From: Timema cristinae
Lineage: Eukaryota; Arthropoda; Insecta; Phasmatodea; Timematidae
Length of the DNA stretch: 64,000 nt
Reading direction: 5' to 3'
Assembly (NCBI GenBank): GCA_039000515.1
Contig: JBCFYV010000100.1
Location: forward strand, 33,840,421 to 33,904,420
Shown here: positions 22,823-33,770 of the stretch, one piece after another
How positions within the stretch are numbered: the first letter of the stretch is position 1
Layout of the letters: the number at the start of each line of letters is the position of its first letter
Program-made: the position numbers and the translations under genes
Notes under the pieces: model-generated
Told to the model about the DNA's origin: nothing
Database searches by the model: none
What the model saw: the letters and a program-made list of their open reading frames with translations, nothing else

Positions 22823-22931
22823 GACCTTCCATTTGTTTTGGAAGGTCTCAAACAATATTTTTTTATATTGTTTCATTAACAATTTCATACTTCTATTGAA
22901 GTTTTAGACTTTTGGCAAGAAAACTTCAATA
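22823..22931. other. Three consecutive perfect hairpins
   Basis: Hairpin 1: GACCTTCC (22823-22830) with GGAAGGTC (22840-22847). Hairpin 2: AAACAATAT (22850-22858) with ATATTGTTT (22865-22873). Hairpin 3: TATTGAAGTTTT (22894-22905) with AAAACTTCAATA (22920-22931). All stems are perfect and the hairpins do not overlap. It could be a structured transcript or the relic of a foldback transposon. Confidence 0.5.
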
Positions 22932-23782
22932 AAAACATTACAGTGGTCCATACAAATAAAGTGGAAGGGTTTTTGAGAAAAGGGGAGGGTCAGTGTTTTA
23001 TTAATTTTTATTAAGAGGGAGTGGGTGGGTGGGGGATTATAATTCATATTCGTCAGATTTTTATCAGTGTTTATGGTAAGACAAAATTAAAAAAATATAT
23101 ATAAAATAATATCAATTATAAAATGATCTTATATTTAATCTAATTACTGCAATTAAACTATTCTAAAATTTCATATCACTTGCCTTATTACATATCGTAA
23201 AATAATACTTAATACAAGGAGAGAGGGCTATGGAATATATTACGAACCTTTACATAGGGGATGGGTGTCATAAAGAATGAACAGAATTCCTTACGTATTT
23301 TAAAGACAAACCCTTAACGCTAAAATTTAAAATAAAAGTGATAAGCATAATTCGAGGGTACAAAGGCAAAGTGTGTAACCATCATAATTTCAAAAATGGA
23401 GGTTAGGCTATTTTAATGTTCTCTAGTTTAAAATAAATCTTCTGGTAAATTGTCATAGCTCTAACTTTATCATAAATGGTTTAAATCGTCATTTTTTATT
23501 TAGTGTTGTATTCACTGTGAATATTTTACAAACTGGCCAAGTGTCGTAACCCACCAATTAATTAAGGCATAACCATTAAAACAAGCATGTAGTGCTACAA
23601 GCCAAACTTGAGTAATAAATTATTAATAACTTACTATTGATTGAATGTACCTATTTTTTCCATTTGAATAACTGTATCATCAAATAGACTATTATATTAA
23701 TTATTTAATCTTATAGCCAAAACAATTGAACAAATAATTTGTTGTATTTATATTCATATTAACTTTAGTAAGGAGAAATTGA
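22932..23782. other. No gene recognised
   Basis: AT-rich sequence with a G-rich tract at about 23010-23035. Nothing recognised. Confidence 0.5.
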
Positions 23783-24670
23783 TTGAGAATATTATGTAAG
23801 GAACGAGCTTGTGAGAATATTAGATCACTACATATAATAATTGAGAAAGAGATAATTACAGTAATCCTATTAAAAACAAAATAGGCCTTATTAAATATTA
23901 GATTAGAATTTGTAATATAATGATTAGATGAACATTTAGTTAATATGTAATATGTTAAAATTATTGCACATAAGCTATGTGAAATTACAGTTCTGAGTAA
24001 AAATAATAGGAAAGTAAATTAATAAATTAAATTTAAGCCTGTTTAGGATCATTCAGTTTGTAATCAAAAAACAGAATGTTCTGAATCTAATTATTAAATG
24101 GTTACAATTTAATAATTTATACATATCATTACCGGATAACATAGGGGAGAACATCTCAAACCCCACTTTAGATTTAAGAGACCTGATGATGGCTGAATAG
24201 CCGAAACATGTCGTCAATAAACTTCAATCCAACGAAGAAATATTAAGGAGAGGAATTAACGAACATAGCTAAGGAACGGTTTATGATGAGCACTTATTAA
24301 CCTAATTTCATTTTATCAAAAAATATCTATCTATCTTATATTTAATACATTCTGATGTTTAATTGTATTTTAGGACTACTGTTTTTTTATTACAAACTGA
24401 ATGATCCTAAATAGGCTTAAATTTAATTTATTAATTTACTTTCCTATTATTTTTACTCAGAACTGTAATTTCACATAGCTTATGTGCAATAATTTTAACA
24501 TATTACATATTAACTAAATGTTCATCTAATCATTATATTACAAATTCTAATCTAATATTTAATAAGGCCTATTTTGTTTTTAATAGGATTACTGTAATTA
24601 TCTCTTTCTCAATTATTATATGTAGTGATCTAATATTCTCACAAGCTCGTTCCTTACATAATATTCTCAA
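23783..24670. repeat. Long near-perfect palindrome (two ~292-bp arms, ~304-bp loop)
   Basis: The left arm 23783-24074 and right arm 24379-24670 are reverse complements with only a few differences by eye (for example gcctgtttaggatc against the complement of gatcctaaataggc, and one base in an A/T run). The arms are non-coding. The loop 24075-24378 holds the hammerhead-like motif. High arm identity indicates a young structure or ongoing gene conversion. Penelope-like elements are known to occur with partial inverted copies, which would fit the loop motif. Confidence 0.9.
24171..24224 (+). ncRNA. Hammerhead-ribozyme-like motif
   Basis: Core CTGATGA (24183-24189) is followed by a GGCT/AGCC helix II (24191-24194 with 24199-24202, loop GAAT) and by GAAA (24203-24206). 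A minimal helix III of AC with GT (24206-24207 with 24210-24211) leaves C24212 as the would-be cleavage-site nucleotide. Helix I is GAC (24180-24182) with GTC (24213-24215), continuing after an internal loop with TTTA (24173-24176) and TAAA (24218-24221). The layout is type I with a very short helix III, as reported for hammerheads in Penelope-like retroelements. The unpaired U24190 between the core and helix II is a deviation, so activity is uncertain. Confidence 0.5.
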
Positions 24671-25559
24671 ATAATTTGTTTATTCAGTTTTTTCCATCTA
24701 TTGTTAATTTTGCCTTTTGACGGTTACATTCTTTGTCCTTTATACCCCCGAATTATATATTGCAACACTTCTCATTACTCGTCCTAGATATCCACATTTA
24801 ATTACACTAATAGTTGATAGTGAAGGAAGTTAAAATATATATTTAATGTACCCGCATTTAAGTAGAAGTGTAGTGTAAGAGCTTATATGAAAAATACATC
24901 AACTGACTGAAGCTTAAACCTGAAACATCTTGTCTCCGTCAAAAAACATTCTTGATCTCTCACGCTTTGTCTGCTTGTCGGCCGATGTAGATTCAACTAT
25001 TTATTATAAATTTAAATAAATAGATGAAACCTTTATATACACTTAAAATGAAAAAGCTAAACAAGCTAATGAAGTTACATTTTTTTATAACAGATTTTAT
25101 TATATGATTTAATCTAAATAGCTTATTGTTTGAAATAATTTACAGCTTATGAAGTTAGTAAGAAGAAATTAGTTAGTAATTTTTTTTGAAAACTGCTTGG
25201 TACCCTACCTTTGTTGTTTTGTTTTAATAAAACTTAGAGTGAATTTATAACTTGATTTGTATTGTAGAACTGTTTCCAAGAAATTTAATTATGTTTTTAC
25301 ATGCCTACAAAATGTATATAATAACGTATACTTAGGAGAGAGAGAGAAAGCAAGTTTGTAATTTTAATTAATTAAACATTTATGAGCTAAATTAAGTTGT
25401 AAAATGTACATGCTTTGATTAAAAAAACAAAAATAGTATTTTACTCGGTCAGTCAGTTAACAACTCGCCTGTGGTCAAGGAATATAAAACTCAAGACTAT
25501 AAAAAAATAATTTTACCGGTTGACCTTTGTGGTTATGAAACGTAATCTTGTATCTTACA
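24671..25559. other. No gene recognised
   Basis: AT-rich sequence. At about 24905-24940 a text ctgaagcttaaacctgaaac followed by atcttgtc loosely resembles a decayed second copy of the hammerhead-like core, but its helix II does not pair well. Confidence 0.35.
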
Positions 25560-25985
25560 TGAGGGAAACAAATTTAGGGTGTTCGAAAACAAAGTTCTTA
25601 AGAAGATATTTGATCCAAAAAGGGACGAGACCACTGGCTAATAGAGGAAACTATATAATGATGAGTTACATATCATGTACTCATCACAAGACATTGTTAG
25701 GCCAGTCAAATCTCACAGATTACGGTGGACAGGACATGCAGAGGGAATGTGAAAATCTAGAACCACGTTCAGATTATTGACTGGCAGACCAATGGGAAGA
25801 GATCATTGTAACGACCTAGACGCAGTTAGGGGATTAAATAAGAATGGGTTTGAAAGTGAGAGGGTGTAGTGAGGTGTACTGGATAGAGCTAGCTCAAGAT
25901 AGGGATAGGTGGCTTAATTTTTTTGTAATTTCGGCAACGAACTTTTGAGTTCTTAATGCTATAGAGTGAGAAAGTAAGTAAATAG
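25560..25985 (+). pseudogene. LINE family L2 C-terminal fragment, copy
   Basis: Plus-strand translation in shifting frames gives VFENKVLKKIFDPKRDE (the ETKVLRKIYGPxRD motif), then SHRLRWTGHAEGM (LRWxGHxxRM), LLTGRPMGRD and finally WIELAQDRDRW encoded by ctggatagagctagctcaag and following bases. Frame changes and stops show it is dead. It ends with gagtgagaaagtaagtaaat, the AAGT-type 3' tail. The CNEVDW...AQDRD segment is present once. Confidence 0.7.
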
Positions 25986-27127
25986 TCCTTAAATATAATA
26001 TATAAATGATAGCAATACATTTTGTTATCTTTTTACTTGTCTTGGTGTAGAAATTAAATATTTTTTGAAATGTTGATAGTCCAGGAAAGGCTTAAAACGG
26101 AGTGTTTTTATAGTAAAAATGTTTAATAGCTCTACGCCTCTCAAATACTTGTTATCATTAGAGTTAGGATATTTATAACACTTCATATTTATATTATAGA
26201 CTTCACTTCGATACTGAATAAGAGATAAACATCTTTTGAGATAGTACAACAACAAAAACGCTTTTTATTATGCATATATTTGGGATTTTTCAGTTCAAGT
26301 TCATATTTAATCATGTAAGAAATAATTTTTTTTTTTACTAATCAAAAATATCAAATCAATATAATTTATAGGTGTTTTATAAATGTCGAAATAAATTACA
26401 CATTTTTATTATACCAGATTTTCTGGCAAAACTAATCAATGTAGTGTATATTTTGAAAGATCCATATTTTAACTTTGTAAGAAATCTTTTGACGTGTTCA
26501 AGAGCATATTGGTCTGAATATTCTAGGTTTTTATTAGATAAGACTATACAAATATACAAATCCTGATTACTAATACTTTTAGAAGATTATTATTTTCTCA
26601 GAAGTATGTAAAATAAAAAATTACCTATTTTATATTTTCATAAACACACGTTTAACCTTGGTATAGCTTTACAACAAACTTATAGTTATCAACAGCAATT
26701 ATCTCAGATCTTCAAAGATCTCAAAGGACTATTTAAGTAGGAAGAAGAAGTCGCCTCTTTTGTGTGTAAGCGCATTCATTGAACAGGAACAAGGTCGTAT
26801 CGACTTTACCCCCTCATCACTCTTTTATCACTCCATTCTCAACCCATCCTACCCCAATTTCACCCCTTCTTTCACTCCCTGTCACCGTCAACTTAAAGGG
26901 TATGTATCAATCCATGAACCTATGTAAGCTAATAACTAACGCTTATCGTTCATTCGTTCTATTTCAAGCGTTAACTTATTTATAGTGCGATAGCAAATGT
27001 GGTAACGAGAATTAAAATACATTATATTTTCCACTACTTTTGACTACACATCCAGGAAATATACATTTTAATTATATAATATATATATATGATATATTAT
27101 AATAATGTAGGGCTAAGTAAGGTAGAG
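25986..27127. other. No gene recognised
   Basis: AT-rich DNA. Frames at 26025-26255, 26372-26566 and 26779-26985 have no recognisable features. A TA microsatellite lies near 27075-27105. Confidence 0.5.
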
Positions 27128-27352
27128 TTTTTCTTAATGTACCCAAATATGTGTGAAACCTTTAAGGAAAAAAAACCTCTCAGTACATTCAACCAGAATT
27201 CAAACCCCAACCTTAAACGTCACACCCTAAACCAAACTATTTGAGCCATACATTTAGTTCACGCACCAGTGATACATTTTTCGACCATGCTGGGAATCTA
27301 GCCCGGGACCCTCAGTTCAGAAGACACTCTTTCAACTGAGCTGAGGTGTCGG
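27128..27352 (-). mobile_element. SINE family B fragment next to a tRNA-like head (family D)
   Basis: 27128-27245 has minus-strand family B landmarks (ctctcagtacattcaaccag, attcaaaccccaacc, cgtcacaccctaaacc). 27275-27352 (minus) reads as a tRNA-like sequence with an A box like CTCAGCTCAGTTGAAAGAGT and a B box like GGGCTAGATTCCC; the same head is seen at 48003-48078. Confidence 0.5.
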
Positions 27353-28284
27353 ATACGTTGAACACCTACGGGAATCAATATAGCGTAAATGCATAGTTAA
27401 TCCAACATGGCAGCGTTCATCGTGGTAGAGGGACGAATCTTAACACCCCGTCATGGCTTGTGACACGTTTCGCCGTGCTCCTAAGTGAAGGTTTAGGTCA
27501 ACAAATCTGCCATGACAACATTGTCCTACATCCCTGAAGGGCGGAGAGGGCAAAATAGGTTAGTGTTCAATGTCAACTATTTAAAGGACGATAGAGAAAG
27601 ATTGCTAAAGGTTGTAAAAAAATATTTTTTTATTCAAAATTATATACGTACTAAAATTAAACTTTTTTTTTTGTGAGTGCTTAGGCCAAGTAGTAATATA
27701 AAAGTATTGTAGATAAGTGGGACAGTTACATATTATACTCGGCGTCATAAAATAGTGTATTTGTAACAACACTGGACACATTATTTACCACCGTGAAACG
27801 ACCTTGAAAAAAAAATATATATATATAATTTTTAGTAAATTGATCCACATCTATTTTATATTGAATAGAAAGGAATAAATAAAATATTTCAGTTCATAAA
27901 ATTATAAAAATCAACCAAAGTACGTTTACTATTATCTTAATGTATTCTCTTTTTTTTTGTATCCTATTTTGATTACAGTAAATTTAAAAGCGAAACTTGA
28001 TCAATCAACTGTTTCTGAAAATTAGCCATGAATATTTTTAAATGTACGCCAGTAAAAATAAAAATATAAAATATTATAAAGCCACCTCAAGCATAAAGTC
28101 TATGATACAGGTTAAGGTAAAAAAAAGACATTATACGAAACAGCATTATTCTTTCCGAGAAGTCTAATAAATATTCATTAGAGCGTTTGGTTATTGCATG
28201 TAAACATGTTTTCTTTGAGAAACTTTGACTTTTTTACTTTTTTTTATATTCCAACATTTACATTAACTGGGTTATAGATGAGAC
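27353..28284. other. No gene recognised
   Basis: 27353-27600 is somewhat GC-richer and unique-looking, without a usable frame. The rest is AT-rich. Confidence 0.5.
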
Positions 28285-28537
28285 CAAGCATCTCAAACTT
28301 GCAACCATGGGATGCCTGTGGCTCGATCCATGATTATACGTGGTCTGCAGACTTTTAAGAGGAATAGCGTGCAATGTAGCACGATTATTATTGTTAAAAA
28401 CGTTGTAGAAATAAATAATTTGGGATCAGGACATTTGTAAATTGGGAATATTTTGAGAAATCTTAAAAGTGAGACTGCAAAACACTGTTTTCAATTTTCA
28501 ATGTGGCCCTGGTGATCAAACTAGTTTGACAATTCTG
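28285..28537. mobile_element. hAT-like MITE holding one unit related to the 59-bp satellite
   Basis: The left end caagcatctcaaacttgcaa (28285) and the right end agtttgacaattctg (28523-28537) fit inverted CAGGGGTGTCAAACT-type hAT termini, decayed. At 28317-28350 the text gtggctcgatccatgattat then acgtggtctgcagactttt aligns with gcggctcaatctatgattta and ttgcggtccgcgaagctta of the 59-bp units at 4.3-5.9 kb. An 8-bp target duplication is not evident, so the copy is old. Confidence 0.5.
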
Positions 28538-28807
28538 ATTTTAACGAATTGAGATACTGAATAACGTTCTAGAAACATTTTAAGAAAGTTAGCAATTATG
28601 GCGGGTTATACAGGTTGTTTCAGAAGAAATAATAATTTTTTTAAAGTTGTATCGATTATTGTGTGAAAAATGTTCTAATAAACATGTATAGTTATCAATG
28701 ATTGTGGAGATACAGATGTTTGAAATTGGTGCGTACAAGTCCGATACGCACGAAGCTCTCTTTAAATCCGATGACCAGCGTGCAGGTCTCTAAATTAATT
28801 ATGACAA

Positions 28808-29677
28808 AGGCCCATTCTACACGGAAGCTGAAAGCACCGCGTTTATGAAGCCGATGCCTGCTTGTAATGTGATTAATCTAAAATTGACGTTAAAAGCGCC
28901 ACGTTTTTGAAGCCGTGAAAACTCGATGAAAGAGCTAAACAAGATATACACAGCGTTTTCTTATTTTTAGGGCAGGACTGCTGAGTTCAATGGTGTGTTC
29001 CTCTGAAAATGGACATCGTTCAGATATGATGTATTGGTGTGATTCATATTTTGGAAGGTTATTATGAACATTCTGAAAAAGAAGACGTTGGGGAAATCAT
29101 CCAGTATTAGCTAAACGTCTTTCGAAAGGACAGTTTATTTAATGTTTGGAAATCATAGAATGTACGCAGACTCTTTTTTCAATATTGTAGAATGTCAGTA
29201 ACGCCATTTTATGAGCTTTTGAGTTTTGTTTGCAAACAAAAGCGACAAGATACTGTTATGAATAAAAGTCTTGACTCTCACTGAACAAACATAATGCGAG
29301 TGAGGTGTTTCGTCGTAACATCGGTAAAAACGCTCCGTTGAAATTTACCAGTGCTGCCAACGTCAGCGTAGTTAAGGCTCTGCCTACCCTCTCTGGTGGT
29401 GTGTTGAGCTTACAGCTCTCAAAATACATGGCGTTGCTAATGTTATACAAACTGGTGAATTCCAGCCATAAGCTTGGCAGCATTACTAAGTTTTTTTAAC
29501 AATTGGAGGCTGGTTGACCGGTGATCAGTAAAGGCTGCAAGCAAACTTTTCCTAGAACACACCAGGTGCTTAAAACGTTGCTACTGATTGGACCATGTGA
29601 TGCATGTTGACTGATTCAATTGACGTTTACGCGGCATCAAAACTGCCTCGCTTTCAACGTTCGTATAAAATGGGCCT
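28808..29677 (+). mobile_element. PIF/Harbinger remnant 1
   Basis: Ends aggcccattctacacggaag and the complement of cgtataaaatgggcct form an inverted pair. Around 29040-29260 (plus), broken frames read KRRRWGNHPVLAKRL, then MSVTPFYELLSFVCKQKRQD and TVMNKS. This is the RRWWVHP...FFRMSPETFDELL...DTVMRKSI region that precedes the DDE core of HARBI1-type transposases. Stops and frameshifts abound. The rest (29270-29640) is GC-richer and could contain a relic of the companion MADF/SANT-like gene, but I cannot show it. Confidence 0.6.
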
Positions 29678-29679
29678 AA

Positions 29680-30341
29680 GGCCGATTCTACTCAAGCGGT
29701 TAAGTCTCTAGCTTAAGCCACCAAACTCCAGAATCTACACCTGACTGTCAAAACGCAAGTGTTAAACAGCTACCATAAAACGCTACTGATTCTACACTAA
29801 AGATTTAAATGCCACGGTTTATGCTTCCACTTGTGCAGAATGATTTAAAAATTGATATTTTACAGGTCGGCTGTATTGTGGGTCTTATTTTGTTGGAGTA
29901 AACTCGTAAAAACAAACTCGTCAAAAGAGACGTTGGTGGACTCATCCCACATTATCGAGTCGTTTCTCAACAGGACAGATTCATATTAGGTTTATGAATC
30001 ACATAATCTACCCAGAGAAGTTATTTTTTATACTATGGAATGTATGTGTTGTCATTTTGATGAACTACTTGGTTTAGTGAATGAAAATATTTCAAAACGT
30101 GATACCATCTTGAGGAAGAGTACTTATTTTTCCTGCTGAAAGACTTGTGACATTGAGGCACAACTACCTGTTAACGCCTGGTGTAGTTTGATTCGAGTTT
30201 CTACCGCTGTGCGGTTTTAACGCCTCCAGAGGTAGCGGTCAAAATGCTGGTCTAGACGAAAACTTATTTTCTAACTTTATAACAAGGGTTCCATTCAAAG
30301 GTGCGGTTGCTAGCGTTGAAACCGCTAGTGTAGAATAGGCC
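29680..30341 (+). mobile_element. PIF/Harbinger remnant 2
   Basis: The ends ggccgattctactcaagcgg and the complement of ccgctagtgtagaataggcc form an inverted pair closely similar to those of remnant 1. Around 29925-30175 (plus), broken frames read KRRWWTHPILSSRF, then ELLGLVNENISKRDTILRKS and ERLV-like text, again the HARBI1 region before the catalytic core. Only TAA separates it from remnant 1. Stops within the frame show it is dead. Confidence 0.65.
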
Positions 30342-30892
30342 AAAGAAGCAATTATTAGCTAATGCCATCCTGTGTTAGAAATGTTATAAATAATTCAGCA
30401 CCTCTCTACACATGATGAACAAGCTGATATCCTGTTGTTGTTTTTTACGGTTTTAATAATAAAAGGACTGTAGCTGCTTGTAATGCCGTCGTCGGTACTC
30501 AATATATTAAATTATGGTTTGTGGGGATGGATGAAAAGTGAAATAAAAAGGTGATAACCAGATGTGAATTGATGGCTCGCATTATGGATAGCGGTGCCTT
30601 GAAAAAATAAATCCAAAACTACCTTCAAACAACATGAACTATTACAAGAGCTGCAAAGTGCATTGAGGATGGCATTGGAACTGTTTGTTGAATGTTACAA
30701 AACACATAATTTACAAACAAGTTGTTTATCTTTTTCAATATCTCTCCTAGTGGGATCTTCACGCAACAGTTTCAAACAGCTGTATCCCCGTAGTCAATGA
30801 AAATTAGACACATGTTTATATATTTTTTTCTACCTAGAATAATCAATATTACAATCGTACAAAATATTTACCATTCCTCCTGAAACATTCTG

Positions 30893-31189
30893 TATAAGAT
30901 AAGAGTTGAAAATAAATTTGGAATTGTATTGGCTTATAAAATAAAATAAGAACATTAAATAATGGTGGACAATATTTTATTAATGGGTGTAGGGAGAATT
31001 TAATTTGAAAAGGGGGACTCAAAATTTAGTTTTATGACTTAAGAATTACTACTACACCCTAAAAAATAAGAACATTATTTTATACAGTAGAGGTGTAACT
31101 TTATTTGTTTAAGAGGGCAAGTAACAATCGTTTTTTTTTAGGGTTTGTCTACCCTTCTCTCATCTAGTTATTGTTAAAAAATAGAATTC
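30893..31189. other. No gene recognised
   Basis: AT-rich sequence, nothing recognised. Confidence 0.5.
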
Positions 31190-31510
31190 TCCAAGAAGCT
31201 ATTTCCAGTGGCCCTCATTTGGAAATTTTTGAAAACTACACTCTTAAGAGCTATTTAGAATAATGCTCCCAAAAAAAATTAATTTTGATAAATCAAAAAG
31301 CTATTTGGAATAGTCCTTCTTTGTCAGGTTTTTAAGTCTTGGCTGCCTCTAAAAACTATTCTAAAAAGTGCTCAACAGTATATATATATAAGTAATATTA
31401 TATTGTGAGTTTTTAGAGTCCCTAGATGCTATTTGGAGTGGTCCTTCCTTGGCAAATTTAAAAAAATGATTGCTTCTATAAGTTATTTGAAATTTGATAC
31501 TAGGCCATCT
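31190..31510. repeat. Degenerate ~100-130 bp tandem-like repeat, three copies
   Basis: The block agctatttggaatagtcctt with ctttgtcaggtttttaa occurs in diverged form at about 31196, 31299 and 31428, each followed by a tgcctctaaaa-like stretch in the last two. Non-coding. Confidence 0.5.
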
Positions 31511-32584
31511 TTAAGCTTCATATTTAAAACTTCGAAATATTGATGAGGGCGAGGGTGTTAGCCCCATAAACCCTACATACGCCCATGAACTAATGTGATA
31601 TAATACAGATTGAAACTCGTAAGTTGGAAGAGGTTTAAAAAAATTTAAAAAAATATTATATATAGTTATGTTAATTTAACTGTAGCTATTATTTTAAACC
31701 AAATTTCTTTAAAATATTTTTCAACTTACTATTTTCAATTTACATTTTTTTTATATGTGTCATCTTTATACACTATTGTTTACTATTTTTTAATATTCTC
31801 ATATTTTTCTATCCAGTGAAATTACAAATTTATTCTTAACTCTTGTCTTATATTTAGTAAATAAAGCTCAAGTATATATCCAAAAACTCTCATATTGTTC
31901 GTTATTTACATGGTTGCTATCTTACGTACAGAAACCAAGAAGCCTTTAAAGTTAACTTTACATTTTGTTTATACGTGCCTCAAACAAGCTGTCGTGGGAA
32001 TGTGATATGATTTGATTCTTCAGTACAATCTCAATATATTCTGTCAGAGAAGTATAGTTAGTTATGTTAATATCCTCTATTTACACTTTTAGGGCCGTAT
32101 GCGAGAATGTGAATGTGAATTTGGTAACCACGCCAAAGGACTCTGGGGTTGTAATACTTTGACAGTTTTACACATTTTGAAAGTTTATTTAAAAAAATAA
32201 AATTTCAAAATTACATTTAAATTTCAACAAATAAAATAATTTTACGACATTCTTTGGAAAGTTTGATTTCGATTTGAAGAAATGCTTTAACAGTTAAAGA
32301 AGTTATTGAAATAGTTTTTATATATTCATACTCAAAGTAATATAATTTGAATCGTCACTTTTTGAAGGTAACATAAAGGAACTCTAATTGTATACTATCT
32401 TCGTTGATCACAAAACGACTGTTTGTATTACAAAATGTTCGTTCTTACAAAAATCCTACTATATCTTCAATCGAAGATATTTAATTATTTTCCCCCTATA
32501 ATAGTGTTCCCGCTAGTTTTGACACTATACGGAGGAAAAATGTATGCCATTTATATTTCAACATGAGTATTTATAATAAAAGTA
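31511..32584. other. No gene recognised
   Basis: AT-rich unrecognised DNA. Confidence 0.5.
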
Positions 32585-32710
32585 TTATTTAGTCATCAAT
32601 CCTTATAACCGTAGTGGTGTTTGTCCCTAAAGTGAGAGAGGATAAAAAATTACTTCCACTTAGAGAAAAAATCCTCAGTTCACCATCCGGTATTCGAACT
32701 CGTGTTCCAG
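32585..32710 (-). mobile_element. SINE family B 5' half
   Basis: Minus-strand landmarks on the plus strand: aaaatcctcagttcaccatc, cggtattcgaactcgtgttc (B box). The body toward 32585 is eroded. A 104-codon frame (32589-32903) overlaps it and is judged chance. Confidence 0.45.
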
Positions 32711-33770
32711 CCTCCCGAATCAAAAATATAGTTCTGCTCTTGCATTTATGCATTGTATAAGTATATTTACTTAGTAAAATTAGAACATAAGACCGAGTCT
32801 TATCATGGTTAACTTTGATCTTTACTGACGGCTTGTAAAATTTACTTAAAAAAACAGTTTCGTTTATAACTACCTCACAAGTCCCTTGGACAAATGAAAA
32901 CATTACCTTTAGTTGTCAAAGGGCCAGTTTCATAGTCTGATTGAGAACGCCCCTAGCGTGGTACTATACTAAATACGACACCTGCCTAAAAGACAATGGA
33001 ATGGACCAATTGCGCATATTGTTTTTTTTAAAGTTATGTAAAATATATCCTTAGAAATAAGTATTAAATTTTTCAATATTTGGTTCTCAACTAAAAGATT
33101 TAATTTCATTTTCTGGAGTTAAATTTTTAAAAACAAATTCTGTTTTATGATTTAGTTAGTTCAAGGTATTTTTGGCCTAGGAAACATATATACAAGGAAT
33201 ATTGACACAAAACCCTGTATAATAACTTTATTTTGATATCAGAAAAGGCCAAAAATGCCTTTAACCGAATTTAAAATAAAATATAGGAGTTTTCCTCAAA
33301 ATTTAAATCTAGAACATTAAGTTTAATCTCATAGAGATAAAATAATATAGAAAAAAATTAACTCTAATTTCTAAGGATATATTTTACATACCTTTTTTAT
33401 AAACTATTTTTTAATACTCGAAGCTAATAATCTTTTGAGCTAATGGTTATTTTAAAATTATATGGCGAGGGTGAAAGTTAGTCAACAATATAATGAACAT
33501 ATAAAGTGTGAAATTGATGTACAAGCACGTAATATTAAAAATATATAGTTATATAATTATCACCGGTTGCCTATTCGTAGAGAATGATGCACATACATAT
33601 TCAATCAACACAAGAGATAATGTACTCTTCAATAACTAACCAGTTTAATGTAATAAAATTGTATAGACAGTTATTAATAAAAATGATCAGTTTGGAATTA
33701 AATCATGGCTACGGGGTAAAATATCATTATAAATCTGTATTTATAGACCATAGAGAGGTTTTATTTTGAA
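32711..33770. other. No gene recognised
   Basis: AT-rich. Small frames such as 33584-33769 carry no recognisable features. Confidence 0.5.

Larger units (their letters stand above)
28611..30892 (+). mobile_element. Mariner-like element with long inverted termini, invaded by Harbinger elements
   Basis: Left end: TATA then caggttgtttcagaagaaat. Right end: attcctcctgaaacattctg then TATA. Read inward, similarity between the two ends continues for about 130-150 bp (for example gagatacagatgtttgaaat against the complement of tttcaaacagctgtatcccc), so the inverted repeats are long. TA flanks both sides. Near 30500-30690 (plus) broken frames give LNYGLWGWMKSEIKR, ELMARIMDSGALKK and AAKCIEDGIGTV, resembling the C-terminal FFLWGWMKS...AKCIEVDGG part of mariner-like transposases. 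The middle is occupied by two Harbinger remnants. Confidence 0.65.

Noticed and set aside
29256..29499. Overlapping 64- and 75-codon frames as a gene
   Set aside because: They lie inside a decayed Harbinger element; no recognisable domain.
32589..32903. 104-codon minus frame
   Set aside because: Overlaps a SINE head and has no recognisable motif; expected by chance at this window size.
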